NCBI RefSeq assembly: GCF_001758785.1
Contig: NZ_LROM01000093.1
Coordinates: 141,537 to 205,536 of the forward strand
DNA from: Duganella phyllosphaerae
GTDB taxonomy: Bacteria > Pseudomonadota > Gammaproteobacteria > Burkholderiales > Burkholderiaceae_D
Length of the DNA: 64,000 bases
Direction: 5' to 3'
Shown here: piece by piece, positions 36,897 to 45,716 of the stretch
Position numbering within the stretch: the first letter of the stretch is position 1
Layout: each line of letters opens with the position of its first letter
Made by a program: the position numbers and the translations under genes
Notes under the pieces: model-generated
What the model was told of the DNA's origin: nothing
The model's database searches: none
Seen by the model: only the letters and a program-made list of their open reading frames with translations

Positions 36897-39800
36897 TTAA
36901 TAGGATTTTTGCCAGGAAACGGCAACCGACTTCGGTCCCGGCACAATCGACAAGCCACCGCCGTGTTGTTCGCGTTGTGCCTGCCAGAGCCAGCTGCCGA
37001 TCGCATAACCGATCACGCTGCCTGCCACGGTGTCGGACACCCAATGCTTGCGACCGGCCACGCGACCAGCCGAACCCAGTGCGGCCACTCCGTACAGCCA
37101 GGGAGCGTTGTATTCCTTGGCAAACGGCGTAATGGCGGCAAACGATACAGCCGCATGGCCGGAGGGAAACGCTGCATCGGAACGGGAATACCCTTCGCCA
37201 ACGCGCGACCAAGGGCCGCGCTCTTCTTCCGGCCGCGCGCGGCCGACTGCATACTTGCCAACCAGCGAGACACCGGTAGCGGCGGCAATCGACTGCATGG
37301 CGATCAAGCCGGTGTTGCTCAGGCGTTCGTCGCCGAGGGCAAAAGCAGCGCCAGCAGCGCCGACCAGTGCGTACGGCAACGCGTTGCCGTAGGTGTTCAA
37401 CCCGCGCAGCGCCTTTTTATCCTGGTATTTTTTCATCTGCCGGTCCACAGGCTTGTCGGCCAGGGCCGATACCAGGATCGCACCGACAGTCATGGTGACC
37501 GGGCGCACCCATTCCCGCGGCGCCGGTATGACTTCCAGCGACTGGTTGATACGCTCGCGCACCACGGGGACAGGGTTTTCAAACGGCACGTCCGGGGGAT
37601 TGACGGCCGGCAGTTGCTGTTCATCCGGACGCTCGGCGAAATTGCCCAAGCCGTCGTAGGAATTCATGTCACGGCGCGGTTTTTCAACCATGTCGTACAA
37701 GTCGCCTGGCGAGGCTACCATCTGGCCAACATCTCGGGTCCACGGCGAGAGCGAGAAGCCCATGGTGTTCTGCGAATCGAGCGGCAACATGGTGCGCAGC
37801 GGGATCGACAGAAACACGCCACGGTCCTGGTAAGGCTTGCTCGGCGTACCCGGGGTGGTGATATCGTTGCCATTGGTGTGGGTGTACCATGCCCCCACTT
37901 CGATGCCGGAGTCGAAGCGCCGCTTGAATTCCATGCGCACGCCGTTATCCTTGGCCAGGAAACGACCGGCACGTGCCGTCACCGTAATACCATGAGGCAT
38001 CTTGTAGTGCAGCGACGCGATGGCGGTCACGGTCTTGTAGTCGAGGCTGTCAAACAGGCGTTTGTAGCCGCGCTGTTGCAAAGCATCCACCGACAGGTCG
38101 ACCGCCCACTGGCTGTTCTTGGGAAGGTAAAGCACCTGACCACCAGCGCCACGAAACATGTCTTCGTACAGGCCGACGGAACCGCGCACATACCAACGCT
38201 CGGCTGGTGTGGCGTATTTATTGAGCAGTACCCGGCTCAGGGCAAAACGGCTTTCGCCCAGATATTTTGCAACATCGGTACGCACGTGCGGCAGGTTGCT
38301 GTTCGATGGCTGCTTGACGCCGGAGACGGTTTCGATCAGCGAGACACTGGCGGCGGTGTTCAGGTACAGGCCATCGCTGAGGCGGCGATCGTAATTGGCC
38401 GCCGCCGACAACGAGTAGCGGAAAGCGCCGCTTGGATCGTTGAAGAAAAAGCCCAGCTTGGGCGCGACCTTGAAGCGGTTGCTTTCGCGGTCCACGGAAG
38501 TCAGTTGCACCACGTCGCCTTCGTGACCCATGGCCACACGGAGCTTACCGTCGGCTTCCACACCGGTCACGGTTGCCACGCCGCTTGCAGCGCGCGGCGG
38601 TACCGGGAGCGCACCAGCGACAGCCGTCGCCGCTGGAGTTGGCGCCGATGGCGGAGAAACGGTGGTGTGCACCGGCGCTTCGGTGGCCGACAGCGTCGCC
38701 GGCCCAGGTGCTACGGCTGCCATTGCTACAGTGGGTGCCTGTGCCGGCGCAGCGTTGGCAACGACGGCAGGACCGGACTCGTCGAGCAGGCCCGCCAGCC
38801 AGCCTTGCTGGTCGTCGGCGATCACGTCATCCTTGTTAGGATAACGGACCAGGACCACTTCGTTGAATGCCTTGCGATCGATTTTTCCCGCCAAGTAATC
38901 CTGCAACTTGGGCAGATCGAAGAATTCGTAGGTGGTCAGCGGCTGGTCGAGCTTGGTGTAAGTGACCTTGATCGTCGTCACGCCCGCCGGAGTGAATGCC
39001 AGTGCGGTGCGCATCGCGCGGCCAATCGACCGTCCCATATCGTAGATGCGGTTGTTGGTCAGCGTAAGGTTGAGCGTGTTACCGGTCAGCGTGACGCGAA
39101 TGTTCTGGTAATCCTGAGCGGCCAGCGCCTTGATCAGGTCGGCTCCATAGCCGGCATCCTGGCGCCACTCAGTGATCGATGGTGGCGTAATCGGATGCTT
39201 GTCCTCGAAAAACGGCGGCTCGTAGATTTTGGGTACGTATTCACGCTCACCGAACGGAATGCTCACGAAGGCGTTGACGCTGAAATTGTCGCGACCGCGC
39301 GCAGCCTGCAATCCCAGCCAGCCCCAGCGATATTCGAGCCCGACGGCCGGCCCCTTGCGACGGTTGATCGCACCGGAAAGATCAGCCCGGAAGTCCTGCT
39401 TGTAATCGACCGAGTTGTACTCGGCTACGACCGACCAGTTAGGGAGCTTGACCGGGGTCCAGCGCATACCGGCGAAAGCGCCGTCCATGCGCTTGGTGCC
39501 ATAGCCAACGCTCACCTCGATATTGCGGGCCGCGCCGATGGTCTTGGAGGCAACGCCGTAGTAGCTTTTGAATAGTTGCGTACCGAACACGTCACTGCTA
39601 CCGATCGCGACTGCCGGCATCCAGTCACTCTCGTTCCAGAGCCGGACCTTGCCATCAATAACCTTGTCCTTGTAACGACCATAGTTCTTGCCGTAGTCCA
39701 GTTCCGATGGGGAGAAACCGAAGGGCGGAATGCCAGTGATCGACACATAACGACCAGTTACTTGCACAAACGGCAGGATGGTGGTTGTCGCCCACAATTG

Positions 39801-39992
39801 GCCGTAAGGACTGTCGTAACTATAACCAACACTGAAAGTCCCGTCCGCTTCTACTGCTGCGCTGGGCGTGTTGATGTAACCCGACTGACCATTGAGGCTC
39901 GGCGTGGCAGCGAGGCTGTCGTGACCCAATAGGATCAGGTATCCACACCAAGTATATTTAACAGATTTTCGTAGCGCGCTTAGCAAATCCAA
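36897..39992 (-). CDS. YjbH-type outer-membrane barrel fused to PAP2 lipid phosphatase
   Basis: A 1031-aa exported protein. Signal-like N-terminus (to about residue 29, DSLAA). Residues about 30-400 and 505-775 match the YjbH style seen in EPS loci (LNGQSGYINTPSA, GTFSVGYSYD, many amphipathic beta strands), split by an Ala/Pro/Thr-rich linker (about 404-480). Residues about 830-1010 are a PAP2 domain with all three motifs: K913-x6-R920-P921, PSGH 943-946, and R977-x5-H983-x3-D987. YjbH proteins are normally separate and without phosphatase. First gene of the leftward export operon, 53 bp before the OPX gene. PAP2 could dephosphorylate undecaprenyl pyrophosphate or another lipid in the periplasm; this is inferred. 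Confidence 0.87.
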   Translation of the reverse strand: MDLLSALRKSVKYTWCGYLILLGHDSLAATPSLNGQSGYINTPSAAVEADGTFSVGYSYDSPYGQLWATTTILPFVQVTGRYVSITGIPPFGFSPSELDYGKNYGRYKDKVIDGKVRLWNESDWMPAVAIGSSDVFGTQLFKSYYGVASKTIGAARNIEVSVGYGTKRMDGAFAGMRWTPVKLPNWSVVAEYNSVDYKQDFRADLSGAINRRKGPAVGLEYRWGWLGLQAARGRDNFSVNAFVSIPFGEREYVPKIYEPPFFEDKHPITPPSITEWRQDAGYGADLIKALAAQDYQNIRVTLTGNTLNLTLTNNRIYDMGRSIGRAMRTALAFTPAGVTTIKVTYTKLDQPLTTYEFFDLPKLQDYLAGKIDRKAFNEVVLVRYPNKDDVIADDQQGWLAGLLDESGPAVVANAAPAQAPTVAMAAVAPGPATLSATEAPVHTTVSPPSAPTPAATAVAGALPVPPRAASGVATVTGVEADGKLRVAMGHEGDVVQLTSVDRESNRFKVAPKLGFFFNDPSGAFRYSLSAAANYDRRLSDGLYLNTAASVSLIETVSGVKQPSNSNLPHVRTDVAKYLGESRFALSRVLLNKYATPAERWYVRGSVGLYEDMFRGAGGQVLYLPKNSQWAVDLSVDALQQRGYKRLFDSLDYKTVTAIASLHYKMPHGITVTARAGRFLAKDNGVRMEFKRRFDSGIEVGAWYTHTNGNDITTPGTPSKPYQDRGVFLSIPLRTMLPLDSQNTMGFSLSPWTRDVGQMVASPGDLYDMVEKPRRDMNSYDGLGNFAERPDEQQLPAVNPPDVPFENPVPVVRERINQSLEVIPAPREWVRPVTMTVGAILVSALADKPVDRQMKKYQDKKALRGLNTYGNALPYALVGAAGAAFALGDERLSNTGLIAMQSIAAATGVSLVGKYAVGRARPEEERGPWSRVGEGYSRSDAAFPSGHAAVSFAAITPFAKEYNAPWLYGVAALGSAGRVAGRKHWVSDTVAGSVIGYAIGSWLWQAQREQHGGGLSIVPGPKSVAVSWQKSY

Positions 39993-40312
39993 CTACCCAA
40001 AAAAATACGCCTAATTCGCTACTTCCCTGAGCATCAGGAGTAGAGCAAGCCAGAGGTGGAATTTAAACTGAAACAGGGACATTGCGCCCCTTTGTTTGTA
40101 TGATCCAGCGACGCCGCTCCTTCGGATGACTGCGCCGTCGGCATGATACCGCACTGCGCAACTGTCATCGTGGCCGGCCTTAATTATTTACAATTTACGC
40201 AGCCAATCAGCGTGATTTTACCATCGTTAGCAAAAAGTACGCCAATTTATTGCCTTAAAGCTCTGTTTTATTGTGGAAACAGACAAACACGCCACAGTCA
40301 CAATGATGTCAA
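39993..40312. other. Upstream region of the leftward EPS operon
   Basis: 320 bp without a gene, AT-richer than the flanks. It must contain the promoter of the YjbH-PAP2/export operon, but I could not assign convincing -35/-10 boxes, and no JUMPstart/ops element (GGCGGTAG) is visible on the coding strand. Confidence 0.55.
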
Positions 40313-40828
40313 TTAGGTAGAGAAATCAATCGCATAAATATTCGTCATCCGCTCACCCGGCGGCAACAACTTTATTTCCTGAAACCGCAGTCCGAGCTTG
40401 TGCAGCAGCCGGATCGAGTTGGCGTTACCCGGGTCGGTAATGCCCAGCACCCGGCCGATGCCCAGCGGCCCCCGCGCCAGTTCCAGCACCGCCTGCGCTG
40501 CCTCGTAGGTATAACCGCGGCCGAAGTGCTCCGGGCGGATGGCGTAGCCGATATCGACGTCGGGCAGGAAATCGCGCCGGATCAGGCCGCACATCCCCAG
40601 CGCCCTCCCATCTTCCTTGCGCTCCATCACGTACAGAGAATGACCATGGCGCTGCTGCATCGCCATCGGCCCCTCGATGATGGCGGCGCGGGCCTGCTCG
40701 ACGCTGCGGATGCCCTTGTCGCCGATGAATTGCAGCCAGGTGGGGTCGTTGACCAGTTCGAAATAGAACTTGGCATCATCGGTGTCGATGGTGCGCAGGC
40801 GCAGGCGCGCGGTGTCCAGGATGATCAT
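40313..40828 (-). CDS. GNAT acetyltransferase (RimJ/RimL-like)
   Basis: A 171-aa N-acetyltransferase of the RimJ/RimL-type GNAT branch: LDTARLRLRTIDTDDAKFYFEL at the N-terminus, acetyl-CoA-binding loop PEHFGRGYTYEAAQAVL, and ITDPGNANSIRLLHKLGLRF near the C-terminus. Its ATG overlaps the stop of the GNAT gene upstream (40825-40828), so the two acetyltransferases are coupled. Substrate unknown. Unrelated to the EPS operon, which is transcribed from beyond its end. Confidence 0.85.
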   Translation of the reverse strand: MIILDTARLRLRTIDTDDAKFYFELVNDPTWLQFIGDKGIRSVEQARAAIIEGPMAMQQRHGHSLYVMERKEDGRALGMCGLIRRDFLPDVDIGYAIRPEHFGRGYTYEAAQAVLELARGPLGIGRVLGITDPGNANSIRLLHKLGLRFQEIKLLPPGERMTNIYAIDFST

Positions 40829-41346
40829 GCGTCGGGCCAGTGGGATGGATCTGCCAGCAGCTGGTACATGACGTACACATCGACATAGCCGAGGTAGCGG
40901 TGGTGATAGGCGCGCGGCAGCGTGCCGATGATGGAAAAGCCCAGCTTTTTCCACAGCAGCACGGCGGCGACGTTGGAGCTGACCACGTAGTTGAACTGCA
41001 TCGCCAGGTAGCCCTGGCGGTGTGCGCGGGCCAGGCAGTCGCGCCCCAGCATGGCGCCCACCCCCACGCCCTGCGCCGCAGGACCCACCATGAACGAGGC
41101 GTTGGCCACGTGGGCGCCACGGTCGCGCTGGTTGGCGGTGAGGCGATACATGCCCAGCAGGCGGTCGCCGTTGAGTTCGGCCACAAAACTCTCGATGCCG
41201 GGGCCGAACCAGTAGGCGTGGCAATCATCGCGGCTGGTGTCGGCAGCGAAATAGTAGGTGTCGCCGGTGGCGATAAGTTCCTGGAAGATGGTCCACATGG
41301 CGCCGAAGTCGGCTGCCGTGGCGGGGCGGATCGCGATTTCTTTCAA
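40825..41346 (-). CDS. GNAT acetyltransferase
   Basis: A 173-aa GNAT protein: IRPATAADFGAMWTIFQELI at the start, acetyl-CoA loop GPAAQGVGVGAMLGRDCL, and SSNVAAVLLWKKLGFSIIGTLP near the end. The start is a TTG at 41346, chosen because GGAG lies 5 bp upstream and because the protein then begins as family members do (MKEIAIRPATAAD); a TTG at 41400 with a poorer ribosome site is the alternative. It overlaps the next GNAT gene by 4 bp. Substrate unknown, possibly an amino acid or antibiotic. Confidence 0.82.
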   Translation of the reverse strand: MKEIAIRPATAADFGAMWTIFQELIATGDTYYFAADTSRDDCHAYWFGPGIESFVAELNGDRLLGMYRLTANQRDRGAHVANASFMVGPAAQGVGVGAMLGRDCLARAHRQGYLAMQFNYVVSSNVAAVLLWKKLGFSIIGTLPRAYHHRYLGYVDVYVMYQLLADPSHWPDA

Positions 41347-41427
41347 GACGACTCCATGCGGTGGCGACAGTGTTTTATTGTCATGGATTTCCGCCGGCAA
41401 GTCCAGCGCGCCGCCACCGCGTCCGAC

Positions 41428-42702
41428 TTAGCGACCGAGGCGGAAATCGACGCCGTCCGGCCGCCCCGGCAAATTCAACCTGGCCCGGGCGCGCGGCGAC
41501 TCGGCCACGATCACGCCGCGCCGCATCACCAGCCGGCGCGCCGCACGCAGGCGGATCGCCTCCACCGGGTCGGCAGCATCGAGCAGTACCAGGTCGGCAT
41601 GGCAGCCGACCGCCACGCCGTACCCGTCCAGGCCGAGGATGCGCGCCGGGGTGTCGGTCACGGCGGTGAAGCAGGCGCGCATGGCGTCCTGCCCGGTCAT
41701 CTGCGCCACGTGCAAGCCCATGTGCGCCACTTCCAGCATGTCGCCCGAACCCAGGCTGTACCACGGGTCCATCACGCAATCGTGGCCGAAGGCGACATCG
41801 ATGCCGGCGGCCAGCATTTCCGGCACCCGCGTCATGCCGCGCCGCTTGGGGTAGCTGTCGTGGCGGCCTTGCAAGGTGATGTTGATGAGCGGATTGGCGA
41901 TCGCCGCCACCCCGCCTTCGCGGATCAGCGGCAGCAGCTTGCTCACATAATAGTTGTCCATCGAATGCATGGACGTCAGGTGCGAGCCGGTCACGCGGCC
42001 GTGCAGGCCCAGCCGGTTGCTGTGGTAAGCCAGGGTTTCGATATGGCGCGACATGGGGTCATCCGACTCGTCGCAATGCATGTCCACCCGCAAGCCCTGA
42101 TCGGCGGCAAACTCGCACAGCAGGCGCACCGACTCGGCGCCATCGGCCATGGTGCGCTCGAAGTGCGGAATGCCGCCCACCACGTTCACGCCCATGGCGA
42201 TCGCGCGCTTGAGATTGGCGAACGCGGTGGGACTGCGCAGCACGCCGTCCTGCGGAAACGCCACCAGTTGCAGGTCGAGGTAAGGCGCCACCCGGCGCTT
42301 GACGTCAAGCAGCGCCTCCACCGCCAGCAGCCGGTCGTCGCACACGTCCACGTGCGAGCGGATCGCCAGCAGGCCGCGCGCCACCGCCCAGTCGCAATAT
42401 TGCAAGGCGCGCTCGACCAGCGCCTGCTGCGTCAGCTGCGGCTTGAGCTCGCCCCAAAGGGCAATGCCCTCGAGCAGCGTGCCGGACGCGTTGACGCGCG
42501 GCAGGCCGTAGCTGAGCGTGGCGTCCATGTGAAAGTGGGCGTCGACGAACGGCGCACTGACCAGGTCGCCGCCGGCGTCGATCTCGCGCCCGGCCATGAC
42601 GGCCAGTGCCGGGCCGATGGCGGCAATCCGGCCATGCTCGATGGCGATATCGACGCCGGTCTGGCCGTCGGCAAGGTTGGCGTTGCGTATGACCACATCC
42701 AT
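41428..42702 (-). CDS. codA: Cytosine deaminase-like amidohydrolase
   Basis: Cytoplasmic metal-dependent amidohydrolase (424 aa) with the CodA pattern: metal ligands in HFHMD, HCDESDDPMSRHIETLA, SHLTSMHSMDNYY, and GHDCVMDPWYSLGSGDML. These correspond to the E. coli cytosine deaminase motifs, so deamination of cytosine or a related ring (isocytosine, creatinine-like compound) is likely. The ATG at 42702 has GAGG at a good distance; an ATG two codons upstream (42708) is too close to it. It is divergent from the phasin gene. No cytosine permease (codB) is adjacent, which leaves the exact substrate open. Confidence 0.83.
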   Translation of the reverse strand: MDVVIRNANLADGQTGVDIAIEHGRIAAIGPALAVMAGREIDAGGDLVSAPFVDAHFHMDATLSYGLPRVNASGTLLEGIALWGELKPQLTQQALVERALQYCDWAVARGLLAIRSHVDVCDDRLLAVEALLDVKRRVAPYLDLQLVAFPQDGVLRSPTAFANLKRAIAMGVNVVGGIPHFERTMADGAESVRLLCEFAADQGLRVDMHCDESDDPMSRHIETLAYHSNRLGLHGRVTGSHLTSMHSMDNYYVSKLLPLIREGGVAAIANPLINITLQGRHDSYPKRRGMTRVPEMLAAGIDVAFGHDCVMDPWYSLGSGDMLEVAHMGLHVAQMTGQDAMRACFTAVTDTPARILGLDGYGVAVGCHADLVLLDAADPVEAIRLRAARRLVMRRGVIVAESPRARARLNLPGRPDGVDFRLGR

Positions 42703-42803
42703 GAACATCCCCTCAGTAGTGATGGCGTCGATTGTAGACAGTTTCGATGGTTTCTACTAATTGTTGCATTGCGGTATCGCTCGGCGATTTTTTTCCTTTG
42801 ATT

Positions 42804-42817
42804 TTGCGCTAGATCAA
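42804..42817. promoter_or_regulatory. FNR/ANR-like box between codA and phasin gene
   Basis: TTGCGCTAGATCAA matches 8 of 10 defined positions of the FNR/CRP-type consensus TTGAT-N4-ATCAA. It is located in the 260-bp divergent region, 146 bp upstream of the phasin ATG and 102 bp from the codA start. Low-confidence call; oxygen-linked control of the phasin would make sense for PHA metabolism. Confidence 0.3.
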
Positions 42818-42962
42818 ATGTGCGAGAATAAGTGTGGACACAGCATTTTTCCGTGTGGCACTCTTCTGCCCACATAGCACAAAAAATAACTATTCAAGCC
42901 CGGTGTTCGTGGCTAGAATGTTCCCATATTGCAGCGCAACAGACCCGTCGCCAGGAGAAACC

Positions 42963-43787
42963 ATGTCTTCGATTACCGAACAGTTTTCCGCCGTTACCAA
43001 ATCGCAACTGGAAGCCCAGTTCCAGATCTTCAACAGCCTGGCCCACACCGCCGTCGAGAGCGCGGAAAAGCTGATTGCGCTCAATCTCAGCACGACCAAG
43101 GCCTCGATGGAGCAGTCGTCGGCTGCCGCGAAAAAGCTGCTGGAAGTCAAGGACGCCAGGGAATTGTTCAGCGCCAGCCGCGAGACCCCGACCGGCATCG
43201 ACAGCCTGCTGGCCTATAGCCGCCAACTGTTCGCCATCGCCAGCGGCGCCCAGGCCGAGCTGATCAAGAGCACGCGCGGCGCAGCCTTGCCGCAGTTGGC
43301 TGCGCCGTTGGCGACGCCGGTCGCCGAGACGGTGAAGGCCGTAGCGCCGGCAGCCGAGGTGCTCCAGGCGGCAACGCCTGCCGTGTCGGCGGCAGCTACA
43401 CAGCCATCCGCGCCGCCGGCAGCCGCAGCACCAGTGTCGGCGCCTGTGGCAGTCCCGACCGCCACCGTTGCCGAACCGGCGCCGCCTGCCACCACGATCA
43501 AGGCCGCTGTCTCGGCAGCGGTGCACGCTGACGAACCGCCTGCGGTGGACAACCCTGCCAAGGTCGCGCCGGCGCCGCTGGCCGCTGCCGTGGCACCGAC
43601 CGCGCCGGAAGCGATCAAGCCGGCACTCAAAACTACTGCCGACACCACGCCGCCGGCAGCAGCCAAGCCGGCCTTCCCGGCCGCCAAGCCGATCGCGCTG
43701 GCCGCCGACACCAAAACTGCCAAGCTGAAAGCAGTTGCGCCGAAAGCCAGGACCGCCGACGCGCCTGCCGGCAAGCACAAGAAGTAA
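42963..43787 (+). CDS. Phasin with long Ala/Pro/Lys-rich C-terminus (PhaF-like)
   Basis: A 274-aa protein. Residues 1-105 form the phasin domain that coats polyhydroxyalkanoate granules (QFSAVTKSQLEAQFQIFNSL, TAVESAEKLIALNLSTTKASMEQS). Residues about 110-274 are low complexity, Ala/Pro/Val-rich and ending in a basic Lys-rich tail (AKLKAVAPKARTADAPAGKHKK), as in PhaF-type phasins whose tail binds DNA and helps granule partition. ATG at 42963 follows CAGGAGAAACC, a good ribosome site. Monocistronic; indicates that the organism stores PHA. Confidence 0.88.
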   Translation: MSSITEQFSAVTKSQLEAQFQIFNSLAHTAVESAEKLIALNLSTTKASMEQSSAAAKKLLEVKDARELFSASRETPTGIDSLLAYSRQLFAIASGAQAELIKSTRGAALPQLAAPLATPVAETVKAVAPAAEVLQAATPAVSAAATQPSAPPAAAAPVSAPVAVPTATVAEPAPPATTIKAAVSAAVHADEPPAVDNPAKVAPAPLAAAVAPTAPEAIKPALKTTADTTPPAAAKPAFPAAKPIALAADTKTAKLKAVAPKARTADAPAGKHKK

Positions 43788-43808
43788 TCCTTTCCAGTGA
43801 TCAATTGT

Positions 43809-43828
43809 GTACCCGCCTGCGCGGGTAC
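43809..43828. repeat. Short extragenic palindrome after the phasin gene
   Basis: GTACCCGC-CTGC-GCGGGTAC, perfect 8-bp arms, in the gap between phasin and mdlA. No T-run follows. It may be a terminator or a member of a dispersed palindrome family; only one copy is seen here. Confidence 0.5.
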
Positions 43829-43961
43829 GACGGTGCTTATGCATACCGCCTGTTCGGTGCTTCACCGGACAGCGCCGCGCCACCTGATTGTTTGCCTTGC
43901 TGTATCCTAACGGACTACGCGCTGGCAGTACGCTGCCAGCCCAACGCTACTCCGAGGCTAC

Positions 43962-45716
43962 ATGTTGACTCTTTCCGCGCTGCTGGGCGGCTTCGTCCGC
44001 CAGCACAAGCGCGCCTATGCCCTGTCCGGCCTGATGCTGGCGGGGGTGGCCGCGCTCAGTATCTGGGTGCCGCGCAAGGTCGGCGCCATGATCGACGGGC
44101 TGGCTGCCCACACCCTGTCCGGCAACGCCCTGCTGCTGGAAATCGGTTCGCTGCTGCTGATCGGCCTGGCGATTTATTTCCTGCGCGTGGCGTGGCGCCA
44201 GCTGCTGTTCGGCGCCGCCTATAAACTCGGCGTGTCGCTGCGCACGCGCCTGTACGCGCGCCTGTCCGAGCAAGGCTCCGCCTTCTACCAGCGCCAGCGC
44301 ACCGGCGACCTGATGGCCCTGGCCACCAACGATATCGACGCCATCGAAATGGTGGCCGGCGAGGCGATGCTGGCCGGTTTCGACGGCGCCATTACACTGG
44401 TGATGGTGCTGGGCGTGATGCTGCTCGGCGTGGACTGGCGCCTGGCCTGCATTGCGCTGCTGCCGTTCCCGCTGATGGCGTGGGCGTTCTGGTATATCTC
44501 GGGCCACATCCACACCGCCTCCACCGATTCGCTCAAGCGTTTTTCGGACCTGAACGACCATGTGCAGGAAACCCTGTCGGGCGTGCGCACGCTGCGCGCG
44601 CTGGGCCTGGAACAGCGCAGCGCCAAGCAGTTTTCCGAGCTGGCGCAGCATGCGTCCAACGCCAGCCTGCGCGCGCAGGTATGGGAAGCGGCGTACGAGC
44701 CGGCCGTGGGCCTCACGCTGGCCGCCGCCAGCACGCTCACGCTGGGCCTGGGCGGCTACCTGGTATGGCACGACCAGCTCACCATCGGCTCGCTCACCGC
44801 GTTCACCATGTACCTGGGGCAGTTGATCTGGCCGATGTTTGCCGCCGGCTGGGTGCTGTCGCTGATCGAACGCGGACGCGCCGCCTGGCAGCGCCTGCAG
44901 CCGATGCTGGCCGCGCCGCTGGCCATCGACGACCACGGCACGCTCACCGCCATCGCGCCCGGCGCGCTGGTGCTCGACCATGTGCGTTACGCCTATGCCG
45001 ACCAGTCGGCGCCGGCGTTGCAGGACATCTCGCTCACCCTGGCGCCGGGCCAGACGCTGGGCCTGGTGGGGCCGACCGGCAGCGGCAAGTCCACCCTGCT
45101 GCGGGTGCTGATGCGTCAGATCACGCCGCAGGCGGGCACCGTCACCTGGAGCGGCCACGCGCTCGACGCATACGCCTTGCACACGCTGCGCGCCGGCATC
45201 AGCTGGGTGCCGCAGGAGTCGTTCCTGTTCTCGGCCTCGATTGCCGACAATATCGCGCTGGCGCGGCCTGAGGCCACCCGCGCGCAGGTGGAACACGCAG
45301 CCAACCTGGCGGCGGTGCACGACGACATCCTGAAATTCGCGCAGGGGTACGAAACCGAGGTGGGCGAAAAAGGCATTACCCTGTCCGGCGGCCAGCGCCA
45401 GCGCGTGGCGATCGCCCGCGCGCTGCTGGCCGATAATGACCTGCTGCTGCTCGACGACGCCTTGTCGGCGGTCGATACCGGCACCGAGACGCGCATCCTC
45501 GAACACCTGGAAGAACTGCGCCAGGCGCGCGCGGGCCGCAGCGCGGTAATCGCCAGCCACCGCCTGAGCGCAGTGGTCAACGCCGACCTGATCCTGGTGC
45601 TGCGCGACGGCCGCATCAGCGAGTCGGGCAGCCACGAACAACTGCTGGCGCAAGATGGCTGGTACGCCAGCCAGTGGCGCTACCAACAACTGGAGGCCAG
45701 CCTCGATGCCGCCTGA
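43962..45716 (+). CDS. mdlA: ABC exporter half-transporter MdlA
   Basis: A 584-aa half-transporter: six-helix membrane domain (about 1-310) and nucleotide-binding domain (about 330-575) with Walker A GPTGSGKST, signature LSGGQRQR and Walker B LLLLDDALSAVD. The Asp in place of the catalytic Glu after Walker B is normal for the degenerate site of MdlA-type subunits. It pairs with MdlB, whose gene overlaps by 11 bp. Substrates of MdlAB-type exporters are poorly known (multidrug or lipid/peptide export is usually assumed). Confidence 0.9.
   Translation: MLTLSALLGGFVRQHKRAYALSGLMLAGVAALSIWVPRKVGAMIDGLAAHTLSGNALLLEIGSLLLIGLAIYFLRVAWRQLLFGAAYKLGVSLRTRLYARLSEQGSAFYQRQRTGDLMALATNDIDAIEMVAGEAMLAGFDGAITLVMVLGVMLLGVDWRLACIALLPFPLMAWAFWYISGHIHTASTDSLKRFSDLNDHVQETLSGVRTLRALGLEQRSAKQFSELAQHASNASLRAQVWEAAYEPAVGLTLAAASTLTLGLGGYLVWHDQLTIGSLTAFTMYLGQLIWPMFAAGWVLSLIERGRAAWQRLQPMLAAPLAIDDHGTLTAIAPGALVLDHVRYAYADQSAPALQDISLTLAPGQTLGLVGPTGSGKSTLLRVLMRQITPQAGTVTWSGHALDAYALHTLRAGISWVPQESFLFSASIADNIALARPEATRAQVEHAANLAAVHDDILKFAQGYETEVGEKGITLSGGQRQRVAIARALLADNDLLLLDDALSAVDTGTETRILEHLEELRQARAGRSAVIASHRLSAVVNADLILVLRDGRISESGSHEQLLAQDGWYASQWRYQQLEASLDAA

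Noticed and set aside
36844..37212. N-terminal extension of the OPX protein
   Set aside because: It would overlap the end of the YjbH-PAP2 gene and hide the obvious signal peptide that begins at 36843.
36831..39575. A 914-codon open frame antisense to the YjbH-PAP2 gene
   Set aside because: It mirrors the strongly biased codons of the opposite gene; its translation is His/Arg/Gly-rich, low in typical domain features and has no ribosome site.
42732..42765. TGTAGA ... TCTACT imperfect inverted repeat near codA as a further copy of the glucan operator
   Set aside because: Spacing is much wider than in the 15-bp sites and the AA core is absent; no glucan gene is nearby.
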